Part shown: one piece after another, positions 11,290 through 23,000 of the stretch
Layout: each line of letters begins with the position of its first letter
Numbering within the stretch: position 1 is the first letter of the stretch
Assembly (NCBI GenBank): GCA_045837725.1
Contig: JBEWZL010000239.1
Coordinates: forward strand, 372,001 to 436,000
Direction of reading: 5' to 3'
From: Vermamoeba vermiformis
Lineage: Eukaryota; Tubulinea; Echinamoebida
DNA: 64,000 nt
Program-made: the position numbers and the translations under genes
The notes under the pieces: generated by a model
Told to the model about the DNA's origin: nothing
The model's input: the letters and a program-made list of their open reading frames with translations, nothing else
The model's database searches: none

Positions 11290-13829
11290 TTATCCAACCA
11301 ACAAGATACACGAAGCAATAGTTATTGCAACAAACCAAAATGCAGCATGGGAGGCAGTGCTGGTAACAGATCCGTCAGGTGAGCGAGAGGAAGGGTTTGC
11401 AGGTGTTTCGGGATTAGAAATGGCAAGTTGATTGCCGTCCCAAGTGCCTATTGTTTCGCCGATATTGAACGACCACGTGTTATCAAGATGATTAAGCTGC
11501 GGTTCATTTCCCGTGCAGTCAGGATCCAACAACACAACAAATGTGACTGAAGTGAGATTGGTGTTGATTTTGAACTGTCCATGTGCTTGATTAGGCAAGT
11601 TGACTGGAACAGCGAACTGATCTGTTTGAGTGAAGGTGTAGTCAGACGACGTGTACAGCATCTTGATGCACAACGATGCATTGCCATCACTTGACTTGAC
11701 AGTCGATGGTGAGACAACAGTGAAGTTTTTGAATGCATGCAAGTTCCATTCGAAGCCACGAGGAGAGTTGGCATCAAATTGGTCGAAGATCACAAACTGA
11801 TTGCTAGCGCGGAAGTAAACAATGGAGCGAATGGCGCGTGTTAACTGAAGCGCTGGGTTTGTTACACCGTAGTTGTATGCGACCAAAGCATCTCCAGTGA
11901 CGAAATCAAACTCGTTTGAGTGGCCGAATTGCGTGATGTTGCCTGTCGCCGAGATCTGATTGATCGTTTGCCCTACGCCTCCGTCCATTGTCACGCCACC
12001 ACTCTTAGATCGCGTGGTCTTCGTCCAGCCGTAGTGATGCGCAGATCCATAGTAATCGTAGTAACCGCTGTTGATGAGTAACGCTTTGCCTTTGTGTGCA
12101 AATGTGAAGCACAGCTGATCCGCGTAGTTGTGATTGTATGAGCCGAATCTGCCTGAGCGGAAGAACAGCGACGTGCGTTGATTGTCGGCGAGAGAGCTGT
12201 GGAATGACGCCCAGCCAATCGGTGCCAAGTGGATGGCATTGGGGTAGTTGCCTGTCAGCGGTTGAGGCGAGTTGAACTCGCGACTCCAAATAACATCGTT
12301 GTAGCGTGAGTCGACAAAGCCTTTGTAAGTGAGGGCATTACAGTACCAGTTATAAAGATCCTGATACTCCATGGTCGGAGATTCATCAAGAAGTGGACTA
12401 ACAACGTTGAGACAGACCATAGGTTGATATCCTCGCATATCTTGCTGCCCACTGTCACCAAAGCCAAGACCGCCTGATGCTGCGCCTGGAGGGGAGAAGT
12501 AGATGAATTGCAAGGGCCACTCGCGCACCCACTGCTTCTGATACAGACTCACGCCAGTGCTCCACTTCAAGAAGTTGAAGCGAGACGGAGCACTTGTCAC
12601 GTCAAAGTAGTTGTAGCCCATGCCATTGCCGAAGCCTCCTTCGTGCTCACCCCAGGTGCTGTACATGTTTAAGAACATCGGAATACTTGCTGCCCATGCG
12701 TCCGCTTCAGGAATCAGTCCTAGCATTGCCGCGCTAGCACTGGCGATGAAGCCAAGAGTGTTGGCACCATGAGAGTCGAACGGTGCTGTCATTAATTGAG
12801 TGAAGACACCTCCGTTCTCGTACACCTGTTCGGTTCTGTTCTTGATGTTTGCCAAGATTCTATTGCGATCAGTTACGGTGAAGTTGTTGTAGATCAAATC
12901 AAGAGTTTGAGCCAGCGATAGTAAGATGGCTCTGTTAGCTTGATCTTGCGAGGCATTGCTTGTAGCTCCTGCTGGATCCGCGTCCAAAAGTGCAAATGTT
13001 CTTCGCTTGAGCTCGTTGACGTAGATTGCGTTTGAAGAGTTGTACCAAAGAGCGTAGATGCAGTTTGAAATGTAAAGGACTTGCGGACTCGTGAAGTCAT
13101 TCATGACGCTTGATAGGTACGCGGCCCATTCAGGAGAGCCGGGAGGAAAGTCACTGGCAGTCTTGTTCGGTGCAACAGGAAGTGTTTCTCCGAGCCGTCT
13201 GTTCAGGTACGGAATTACTACTGTATTCAATTGCTTGACGAATGATTGACCAGCAGATGAAGCCAAGAAAGCTGTCTTCGCATCGCCCTTCATCAACAGT
13301 CGTGGATGATCGGAGTTTTTTGCCGTTGTGATAACGTCAGTTGGCACGATAAATGTAGTGGCATCGGATGCGACCAAGAACGAGCGCACATCACTGTCAT
13401 TTGACGTGCCCTTGACAGAGTCCATCAAAGTCACTCTCCAAAAGTAGGTCGTGTCCACGGGTAAGGCAAGCGGCACGTTGTAAAAGCAGTTCGTCGTGGT
13501 GTAACTCCAGTCAGGTTGACGATCAGCGGTTGAGTTGGCCCAGATCGACAATTTAAACGATTTGCCGTTGCCAAGAAATCCTTGAGCAGTCCACCAAAAT
13601 GAGGGCGGATTAGATTTAATAATTGCATCATCTGGCGGAACGATCCGAACGTAAAGCAAGTCATGATTCGTTAAAAAATCTAACAATTGACGTTAGAAAG
13701 GGAAAATAATTATTGATGAATAGAGGCGCAAACATTTCATTAATTGTTTGCATTAAGTTAAATACCTCCATGAACAAAATTCGATGCGATGGCCAGCAGG
13801 ATGGCAATAAAACACAACGACAGTTTCAT
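11290..13829 (-). CDS. Secreted or surface heparinase II/III-like protein (DUF4962-like N-terminus)
   Basis: Exon 1 (13829 to about 13767) encodes a classic signal peptide, MKLSLCFIAILLAIAS, followed by one intron and a single large exon of about 800 codons. The N-terminal part has a fibronectin-like segment and then HPRLLMKGDAK, as seen in DUF4962/heparinase proteins. A long helical alpha-toroid region follows. The C-terminal beta-sandwich has YNHNYADQL and INSGYYDYYGSAHHYGW, which match the conserved core of heparinase II/III-like lyases and of dermatan-sulfate epimerase relatives (His, Tyr and Asp residues present). The last 20 residues are hydrophobic (FWFVAITIASCILLVG) with a Ser/Thr-rich stretch before them, typical of a GPI-anchor signal. 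It probably cleaves or epimerises an acidic polysaccharide at the cell surface or in lysosomes; the substrate is unknown. It sits between two paralogous kinase genes on the same strand, 98 bp from the start of one. Confidence 0.8.
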
Positions 13830-14357
13830 TGCGTATGATAGTTTGTCGCCTCACTATAAGCGAGAAATTAGTCAGTTTGGATAACCGGTTAATACTTGCA
13901 TTAAGGTAACTTACGGTTGATTGTTTGGTGGCAGATTGAGTGATTCTTTTTAATTAAAAAGGTACTCTGGACTGCACATTTGTCCTCATTTGAGATTTTG
14001 TAATGATGAGGCGAAATTTCTCCAGCAGTAATTTCGAAGTTAATTTAGTCGTTGCGATTTTACTGATCGGATCCAGTTTATCTATAATTACAATAGGGCA
14101 AGTTAAAAAGGATTGAGTAAAGTAAGAGTTATTATTGAATACATACTTTGGTATTCGCATCTGTTTGCCAATTAAACCAAGTTTTTTGTGCATCCGTACG
14201 CGTGCTGATAATTTCTTTGCGGGATTGCTTTTTCTGTTTCCTATCTCTGTAATACTAAGTGCTACTACGATTTCTAATGTCTTCGCAGGTCATTGCCAAA
14301 TAAGGAAAGAGGCGTTGTTGCCCACATCACACATCCAGCATTTGTGTTTTGTTCTTT
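13830..14357. other. Intergenic region between heparinase-like and kinase genes
   Basis: It holds the upstream sequence of the heparinase-like gene and, from 14149, the noncoding part of duplicated segment copy 1. The open frames here are short and unrecognisable. Confidence 0.6.
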
Positions 14358-14414
14358 CTATAATAGCTTATGCTGTTTAATATACTTCTGTAAGTTGTCT
14401 AATGGTCTATCGAC
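14149..14414 (-). repeat. Duplicated segment, copy 1: last 18 codons plus 3' flank of the frameshifted kinase gene
   Basis: This segment aligns with 16764-17031 over nearly its whole length with scattered substitutions and small indels; by eye it is well above 80% identical. Shared landmarks on the + strand include GGTATTCGCATCTGTT, TCTTCGCAGG, CATTGCCAAATAAGGAAAGA, CTATAATAGCTT and ACTTCTGTAAGTTGTCTAAT. It covers the stop codon and the final coding stretch, so it gives this kinase gene the same protein tail as the channel gene. Confidence 0.85.
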
Positions 14415-14668
14415 GTAGTTAGAATAGTTATTCTTCATATTCTTTAGTATTGTAACGCATTGATGGCCGGTTGGTCGGTTAGTCGGATCTGTTCTGCAGC
14501 ACGCGACAATGAACTTCTGAAGCGGTAGGTCGTCAATCTTGGATTTAATTTTTGTTACGCGATCTTCTTCAGCGAATATAATAGGCAATGTACTAGCCGT
14601 TATCATCTGGTACACAAGTGCGCCAAACCTACAGCAAGCTTATAATTAGAATCTGGAGTGACACGTGT

Positions 14669-14680
14669 CAAGCGAGACGT
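14669..14680. promoter_or_regulatory. TGACACGTGTCA palindrome in the homologous intron of the frameshifted kinase gene
   Basis: It sits at the same intron position as the copy at 9053-9064 (between the KADVYS and FGALVYQ codons), although the rest of the intron has diverged. Retention of the palindrome after duplication hints at selection. Confidence 0.35.
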
Positions 14681-14756
14681 ACGAATACACGTCGGCCTTC
14701 TCGCTGTAAGGAATGTTTTGCAGCATCTCGGGTGCCATGAAACCGAGAGTGCCTAT

Positions 14757-14818
14757 GACTTTGGTACCGCGAGATTCGCTTTGGCACTGTGCGTCAAAAA
14801 TCTCGCGGTACCAAAGTC
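14757..14818. repeat. Perfect 20-bp inverted repeat in the kinase activation segment
   Basis: The left arm 14757-14776 (GACTTTGGTACCGCGAGATT) and the right arm 14799-14818 are exact reverse complements with a 22-bp spacer. On the coding strand one arm encodes DFGTARF; the other overlaps the segment read as ESRGTKV in the frame that continues the kinase. One of the gene's two frameshifts lies next to it. Confidence 0.9.
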
Positions 14819-16608
14819 AGATAACTTGGCACGCTTGTTATTGCCATAAAGCTAAAACAACATGTTAGAAAGATCTTCGTATAATCATTACTCGTCCTTA
14901 CTAAGACATTAGCACTCTTCAAATCTCGATGAATGATCTTTCGTTGGTGTAGGTAACGCAGTCCTTTAGCCACGTCCAGTGCAATTCTAATAACTTCAGA
15001 TTTTGACAGTGACGCCCTCCCACGCGGTACTTGTCCTAATAGTTCTTCAAGAGAACCGTTTTGCATGTCTCCATCACTAACATAGTCTCTTTTGAGTTCG
15101 GATCCGTCGTGACACCGACAAATGATACGATGTGCTTGTGTTGCAAACGGCTGTAATGTAACATTAGACTTATTTACGAGTTAAAAACAATAAGGTACTA
15201 ACACTAACGCCTTTGCCTCGGTGAGTACTTGTTCGTTGTTGATGGCCGACTTGAACTTTTTGATGGCGACCTTTTGACCGCACCAGTCGGCCAGATAAAT
15301 GACGCCGAAGTTTCCTTCGCCGATGATTTCTATTAACTTGAGCTCTTCAAATGAAATCTGCAGTACGACTGCAAAAAGAATTAATCTAGCGTCGCATGAG
15401 TGTCACAAAACGGATGGCCTTACCTGGCTCCACAATTCCAAAAGTGGTCAATTCATCCGATCTTAGCCGCATAACATCGTATTTATCCTCTACCTTGCTA
15501 CCACTGGTCATAATTGACACAATGTTATCGATTGGTACGTCCCATGTCGCCGCTATGTTCCTCATAAGCACGTGCCACGGATCACTGTTCTCTTCTCCTT
15601 CAAAGTGTAATGCCACTGGTCTCGTAGTGTTGTCGTTGAGACATCGAACTTGGTGCACACGTGATTTGAGCGAGAGGTCGGCGTCAAGGGCTAGTGAGTT
15701 TCGAAGCAAAAACACGTCCGTAATGGCGTACTCGCCGTTGTAGCCGACGCACCAATTGTTTCTGTGTAATTGAGTCGCTGCAAGACAGTTCAGGAATATT
15801 ACTGTATAGTGCCCAGGGCGCAGTGGACGATTTGATTGCCACCGAACAAATTGACGAGTCTTTGGAGCGTTGCTAACTATGGTGTATGTGCCGATTATAG
15901 GCAAGTGATCGTGAGATCTAACGACCTAAATGATGCTCGTGAATTAGTTTAGTTTGATTTTCACTGAGCGAATTCGGCGAGAAATTTTACCCTTACAAAT
16001 TCGTTGATGAAAATCAGATCCGCTTCCAACATCTCGTGCGAGTCATTTACTAATGGAATATCGATATAAGCATCGCGTCCTGGTCCTTTGTATTGCAGTT
16101 CAATGAATTGGCATTTGTAGCTTCGCTCGAAGACGTAATACGAAGGATTTTTCGCTCTTCGCTTTTCACAAGCATCTTTAAGGTCTTGATAAGTTGCAAC
16201 TAATTGACGCGAATAAGATTCAGAGATTTTGACCAGTTGAGTAGGCAAGATCTATTTTAGTAAGTAATCAGATTGATCAAAAATTCTTTCTCATTTTCTT
16301 ACGTACGTTCTTAATATTCAAGAAGCCCTTGTAGTCTGGTTTCTTGACGTGTATGCACGATACAGTAGCATATGGAGGTACGACTAGTTGCTCGGTATCG
16401 TCTAATTTTTTTTCTTTGTAAATCCACTGACAATCTGAATTTTTGTTAGTTTTACTAACGTCTCTAATATAGTACGTGACACCTTACTCTTTGTATTAAG
16501 ACTGTGGTCGAATAGGACTTGTTTAGCGCGACCGACTGTTTTGATGGACGGATGCACCCTTACAGCTACCACATCTGCACCTAGAGCCAGGTAAAAAGTC
16601 TTTTCCAT

Positions 16609-16972
16609 TGCAGCGCACTATTTAATTAGAAATTCGCCTCGAATTGTGGTCTTCCAAGTGATTAAGACGTTTTTATGCATCGAAATCAACAATATTTCCT
16701 TTTTTGTCCAATACGCAGGAGAACCATGTATAATTACCATAGGAGTATATTTGAATTATGCTATGGTATTCGCATCTGTTCTCCAACTAAACCAAGTTGT
16801 TGTGCATCCGGTACGCTGAAATTTCTTTGCGGGGAATGCTTTTTCTGTTTCCAACTATCGCTCTGTAATGCTAAGTGCTACTACGATGTCTAATGCCTTC
16901 GCAGGCCATTGCCAAATAAGGAAAGAGGGGTTGCTGACCACATCAGCGCTGCCAATTTGTGTTGTTGATCTT
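16609..16972. other. Intergenic region between kinase and channel genes
   Basis: It holds the upstream sequence of the frameshifted kinase gene and, from 16764, the noncoding part of duplicated segment copy 2. Nothing else is recognised. Confidence 0.6.
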
Positions 16973-17031
16973 CTATAATAGCTTGTGCTGTTTCATATAC
17001 TTCTGTAAGTTGTCTAATACTCTATCGACAT
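16764..17031 (-). repeat. Duplicated segment, copy 2: last 18 codons plus 3' flank of the F-box/ankyrin/K+ channel gene
   Basis: Partner of 14149-14414, in the same orientation (direct repeat) and about 2.6 kb away. Here the coding part is the end of a continuous coiled-coil-like tail ([18 protein letters not shown]), which favours this as the original location. The direction of copying is inference. Neither copy shows terminal inverted repeats or other transposon features. Confidence 0.85.
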
Positions 17032-20000
17032 CTTCTTGCTCTTCTTGCGCAGTTTTGACGAGTTCTACTGCCGCATTTAGTTTTTGCCGGATGTCCTCGC
17101 GCATGGATAGTAACTGCTTGATATTCTCGTATAAATCGATTTTCTTCATCTTCTCGACGTCTGATAACTCTTCTATTTTCTTCTTATCTTGCATTTGCTT
17201 GTATTCTCTCAATGCTATCAAGAACTAAAAAAAACCACATCCGTTACAAAAAATTCGTAGCGAGTTCTGGTTAGTAGGACGTACATTACTCGAGAAAATA
17301 GACAACGGAAATGTCAATACGATAAGACCGATGAACATGCCAACGACTGTAATTGCTTTTCCAGTCGGCGACTCTAAACGCATCCAAAATTAATTAGCGA
17401 ATTGGAAATAAGTAGAATAGCGGTTATAATTATAATAACTTACGAGGTACGACATCTCCATAGCCAGTAGTAGTCATAGTAACAATTGTAAACCAAAAAG
17501 TTGTCGGTACGCTTTGAAACGGTGACGTAGATCTGTTCAAATGCATTTTAAGCAAGGGTAAAGCTAGTGGTAGTATTGTCTAATATATACCCATCAGCAT
17601 CGCGAGTCCATACGTGGGCGTCTTTATCAAATGTTTGAACTGTTTGTTCAGCGAAAAAGACAGCAGATGCAACGACCACTAGGGCAATAGGAAGGCCTAA
17701 AAATAGAAGCAACATTGCTTGAGCACTCTTCTTTAAGGCTAAAACAGCGACTGGTAACCTATAATATTTTTTGTAAGGTACATCTGGAAATCGAAAATTC
17801 AACCTGCTTACATTTTTGCGTATTTGGCCATTTTAACGGTTCTAAACACTCTAAGTACCCTCATTATACGCAAGGGTATGATAACGTTGTTTAAATTGGG
17901 CGTTGAGTAGATCAGTATTATCTCTGACAGTTAAATTAATTCATGAATTTAATGAAACGTTCGTTGTTATTTACGTACCAATATAGAACGGCAAGAATGA
18001 TAAGAGATCACATATATTAAAAAATTTAACCATCCAGCGCCACCAAACGATATTTCGCACCGCGAAGCGAAGGATGTAATCTGCGGTGAAAAATGCTGTC
18101 GATGCACAATCCAACGCCTAGTATATTTAATAAGAATAAATTTAAATATGACGGGAGGATACTTACAAATAGTACCTGGTTGTTTGTCAACCAGAATTGC
18201 GGATCCGTTATTATTAAATATGTGACCGTTGACATAATCATAAAAGCAATATTAATCACTTGGTATGATATCGCAGCTCTAGGAATAATATTAATAATTA
18301 AAATAATTAAAATGTTTACTAACCTCGAATGACCTGGATCTTCTAAAAACAATCGAATCTTCTCTTTTTGCGTCAATCTCGCAGCAGTAGTTTGGGAGAG
18401 GTATCTGCTACTTTTGTTAATGCCTACGGGCTCCCTAATAGGCAGGTCCACCTCTCCCATTGTGGTTAGTGGCAATAAGATTGCATAAAACTAAACCAAA
18501 CAAAAATTGTCGTTAAACTAATCCGAGCTTTAATTTTAACCGAAACTCTAATAGTTGGAATATATTTACACATCATTATGACGATTTATAACGACAATAT
18601 CGTCCATGGCGGCTCTAATGTCCTCCGTTGCCTTTGAAATTTCATCGACATCACCTGCGAGACAGTAATTAGTAACGATATGGATAATAATAATTAAACT
18701 ATACTTACTGAGCGATTTTTGTGTTTTCAGTGATATTTTCAAAAGTTCATCTCGCTCGGAGGAACCGCCGCCTGCGTTCCAAATTATTGGCGCCAGATCT
18801 CGCGGTGTATAATTTTTGTTATCTTTGATATCGATATTTCCACCGCCTATATTATATATTAGTTTAGAATATGAAGTTGAAAATGAACTTACGTCGTAAC
18901 AACAGTTTTGCAAGTTTGATGATTTCAGCCTCTTGACCATCGTCATTGCTGAGGTAGTACAACGATACGTAGTGCAATAATGTCTGACCTGAACGATGGT
19001 TTCGAACATTATAGTCGAGCTCTATTATAGGAAAAGTATCTAATACTTCAAAGAACTCTAGTAACATGTCCTAAAGATTGAAAAGTTAGGGTCTTGCACG
19101 GGTCAAAAATGAATGAAATTTTTCTTACCGTAGATCTTTTCGAGGTAAATAACAACATTAATGGCGTTTCTCCGTCTCTATTCATTGTATGTAAGAGTTC
19201 TTTGTTGGCCAAAGCAAATGGAATAAAACTTTTGGGCTTGTAGTAGCTAGAGTCTCGCGCCAGCAAATGCAAGTATGTGTCTCCATGATCATTTTTAATA
19301 GTAGCATCGAATCCTGTAAATATTAATAACGAGTCATACGTAAGTTATTGCACCTTACCTTTGTGAGTGAACAAGATCCGCAAGTTGTCGTACGACATCT
19401 GCTGTTCATTGATGAACATCATGACTGGAGTCTCGCCCTTGTTGTTTCTAATATTGATATCTGCACCAAGCGATAAATATGAAAACAAATACCTAGTGAA
19501 ATATAACGTTAAAATACAACCTTAAAAATTCGAAGAATTAATTTGACTTACGTTTGTGCTGCCTGACTGTCAGGATTCAGCGCGACAGTATGCAATGGAG
19601 TATTTCCATATATGTCCTTATCGTTGATAAGATGTTTAGCGACTAAACCCTGGATCTTATTGTGCAGCGCAGTTCTGGATCCAGTGTTCGGAAGTAAGGC
19701 CATCTGTAGCGAATCGATGAGCTACGATTTCCATATATAGAAACAAGTGTACTTACGAAGTGAAGTATATTCCTATTTTGGGCATCTTGGAAGTTGACAA
19801 TCGATTGTGAGTGTTCCACTAGCATCGTCAACATGTCGTCAATGTCTCGTGCCGTCTTTTGATGCAAAACACTGTAGAACAATTCATCGCTAATAAAACG
19901 ATAATTATTAGTCGTATGATAACATTAATTAGCTATTTGACATACTTTGCATGGCCGTATATGAAACTATACTTCATTCCGTAAGTTGATTGTAAGCTGT

Positions 20001-23000
20001 CAATGGCCCACCACGGATAGCTCAGTCGTATATCGCTACAGGAAAATTAATATGTTTTCGAAGAATTTCAACGCTTTCGTATTGGACTTACTTTACGACC
20101 ATTTGAATTGGTATCATTTTCTCGTACGACTTGTCCACGTGATACGTTTGTTTCTGCATCAACGCATATAATATGCCTAAGCAATATTATTAGTATAATT
20201 TAAAGGCATTGGTACGGGTAAACGTACAGTTGCCCGGATCTGCACCAAGGGCGAGAAAAGTTTCTGCGGTTGTCTTCAGATTATAATAAATCGCTAACAT
20301 TAACGGAGTTTGTCCCGAAGAATTTCTGTAATGCAATAGGTTAGTATTATAAGGCACAAAATAATATTTTTACGGCGCGTCGTACTTCAAATTGATATCG
20401 GCGTTATGCTGCACCATTGAGTTAATTAGGCCAAGTAAGGTCGTTGATACTGGCGAGAATTTGGCTAAATGATGTAAGGAGCCGTAGCCTAGGATCTAAA
20501 AATAGCATCTTAGTGAGATTTCTATATTTAGTAATAGCCTTACGTTGTCTTGATGATTGGTGTCAACGTTATATTCGAGCAACAGTTCGATCAGTTTAGA
20601 ATTCAATCCTGTGGCAGCAGCAGACTCATATTGATTGACAATAAAGTCTTGCACTGCTGCAAGTAACGGAGATAAGTTGCGTTCGTCTTTGGCGTTCGGA
20701 TCTGCTCCGGCTTCCAAAAGAATTTTTGCAATGTTTTTGTTGCCTTTCATGCACGCGGCAATAAGTGGGGTTTGGCCCGTCACATCTTTTAAATCAACAT
20801 TTGCCTGCTTTTCGACTAAGGAGTGTATTCTACTGAGGTTGCTAATGTGACTGGATCTGCAAAGTAACATGATCGGAGTTTCTCCGAGCAAATTCTGAGA
20901 ATTGACATCGAGCTCGTTGCATTGCATTAGTGACATGAAGGTGTTAGTGGGGACAGGCTCTGGATCAAATAAAGTGAATTCTTCTTCTTCTCGGCTCGAA
21001 TGCGTTCGTTTTTTGTTCGCTTTTTGCGGGGTATCTTTTTTGCCCAACACAGCGTAATGTAGAGGAGTCCAGCCATATTTGTCAGGCCGGTTCAATAGTA
21101 CTTTCAAGTGATTATTGTCGTCCATGGCAAGGCAATGACTGATGATATGAAAAGTCGCACCAAAATGATCGTGTTTAGTCGCTAGCAATAACGCTGTTTC
21201 TTCGTTCGCGGTGATTTTGCACGGATCCGCTCCTCGTTCCAGAAATCTTCTTATCTATAAATAGGTTAGCTTCATGCAATACTTATCGACTTCAACTAAA
21301 CCTACCAGTTGTGACGGTCCTTTTTTTGCTATTAAGTAATGTATGGGTTGATAAATGTGATCGAGTTCATGTTGAACCTGCACTTCTTCGTACTCGAGCA
21401 ATTCTTCAATGACCGTTAATCGTGCAGCTGCTATTGCCAACTATAAATAGGTGTCAGATACTGCGTGCTAAAATGTATTAATTGTCACTTACGCTGAGTA
21501 ATGAACGGTTCTGGTTGTCTAAAATGTTCAGATCCGCGCCATTCTGTACGTGCAATGCGATGACTCGCTTCACAATCTCATTGCCCGCGTAGCCAAATAT
21601 ATAAGAGGATCGCATCACAAAGTACGCGAGAGGAATCCAACCTTTTGAGTCAACAATTGAGAACGATGCATTTGCCGACGCCAACAACTGAACCATGGCG
21701 TCACTTTGCGCGTAAAATAGCGGTGTATGTCCGTCCCTGTATAATAAAATATTAGTAAGAAATATTCAAGAGTGACGTCTACGTACTTATTAGGGATGTT
21801 TGGGTCAGCGCCGAGATCCAGTAATTCTTGGGCAATAGCGAGATAGTCCTTCTCAACAGCGGTATGTAGCGCAGTATTGCCCAAGAAAGGTATCGTTCCA
21901 CTCGAAGCCAAAAACGGAAATGTAGGATTGAACGGGTATATTCCTTCGTCGAGAGCTCCGTGTCTGAATGTTTCTCATTAGATCCGATCACACGTCAAAA
22001 AATGTTGATGCACTTACCTCGTATTTGGATTAATCCCGCACTCTTTAAGAAGAAATCTGATTAAATGAACGTCTCCGTGAATTACAGCTGCTTGAAGCAA
22101 CGTAAAATCACGCGAATACAGTTCTCCGTTCGTGATGAATGTTTTGATGCTTTGTAGCGTCGTCAATGAAAGATTGACAACATTCCTATTGTTGCCAAAT
22201 AAGGTTAAAAATCAATCATTGATCAAAAGTTTGTAGTACGTACTTTGACATCAAATTGTCAACTAACAACACGCCTTCAACTGGATTTGTGGCATTGTAC
22301 GCGAACAATATTTGCAGTTTTGGCATCTTATCTTTGATTTCAGTCATATTCACTGAATTAGGGTACATGTCTAAGGTGTGAATGTTCGGTAACGCTGGGA
22401 TGTTTGGAAACTGCAGATCTGACACTAACACTTTCAAACTCGGCAGCAACTTTAGTATCATTGTCGCAGTGCCAGCTGATAAAAGAGTGCAATATTTGAT
22501 ATTTAAGACTTCTAGTGGGACTAACTTCGTGCGCGAATCGAATTCTGTGCGAACTATTAGAATTGATAGAGAAAACTCATTCAGTATATTACCTGGAGGC
22601 TGTCTAACAGGTCCTTTCACGCCAAATAGACTCAATTTTCTTAACTTAGGAAATCTAGTAAATAAAGCTTCTAGCAGATCTCCTGTCTAAAAATACAATT
22701 AGTTTTTTAGATCTGATCCAGTTATCAAACTTACTTCTCGTGTAGTTACAACTGCATACGATAGGTCTAATGATTCGATATATACATGCAGTTTTGAGGT
22801 CAATAAGAATAATATGAACGGTTCTAATGTAATCGCTGTGCGTGAACTGCGTTGAGAAATAATTTTCCTTCGTTCGTGGAGGTAAAAACTCGTTTGACCG
22901 CTCTTAATACATGGTCTTTGTATTGATACATTACGCCATAATAGCGGTGATAAGTAGCATTTGTGATTTCTTTTAGATCCCTGAAAAAATATTTGGATCA

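Larger units (their letters stand above)
14358..16608 (-). pseudogene. Ubiquitin-like-domain TKL kinase with two frameshifts in the kinase domain and a borrowed C-terminal tail
   Basis: The start at 16608 gives MEKTFYLALG, matching the neighbour's [10 protein letters not shown]. The protein has the first ubiquitin-like domain, but the second is replaced by a helical segment (from about 16248). GRDAYIDIPLVND, VGYNGEYAI and SLKSRVHQVRCLND follow, then a TKL kinase with GEGNFGVIYLADW, VAIKKF, HRDLKSANVL and DFGTARF. Unlike the paralogue, the catalytic HRD and DFG are intact. Two single-base deletions relative to the paralogue break the frame: near 15,066 (LVMEYMQNGS would be expected, but one T of the Tyr codon is missing) and near 14,778 in the activation segment, after SAKA and before ESRGTKVIGTLGF. 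No small intron explains either. The last 18 codons (VDRPLDNLQKYIKQHKLL) nearly equal the tail of the adjacent channel gene. It is either a decaying gene or two base errors; other long genes here show no such indels. Confidence 0.6.
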
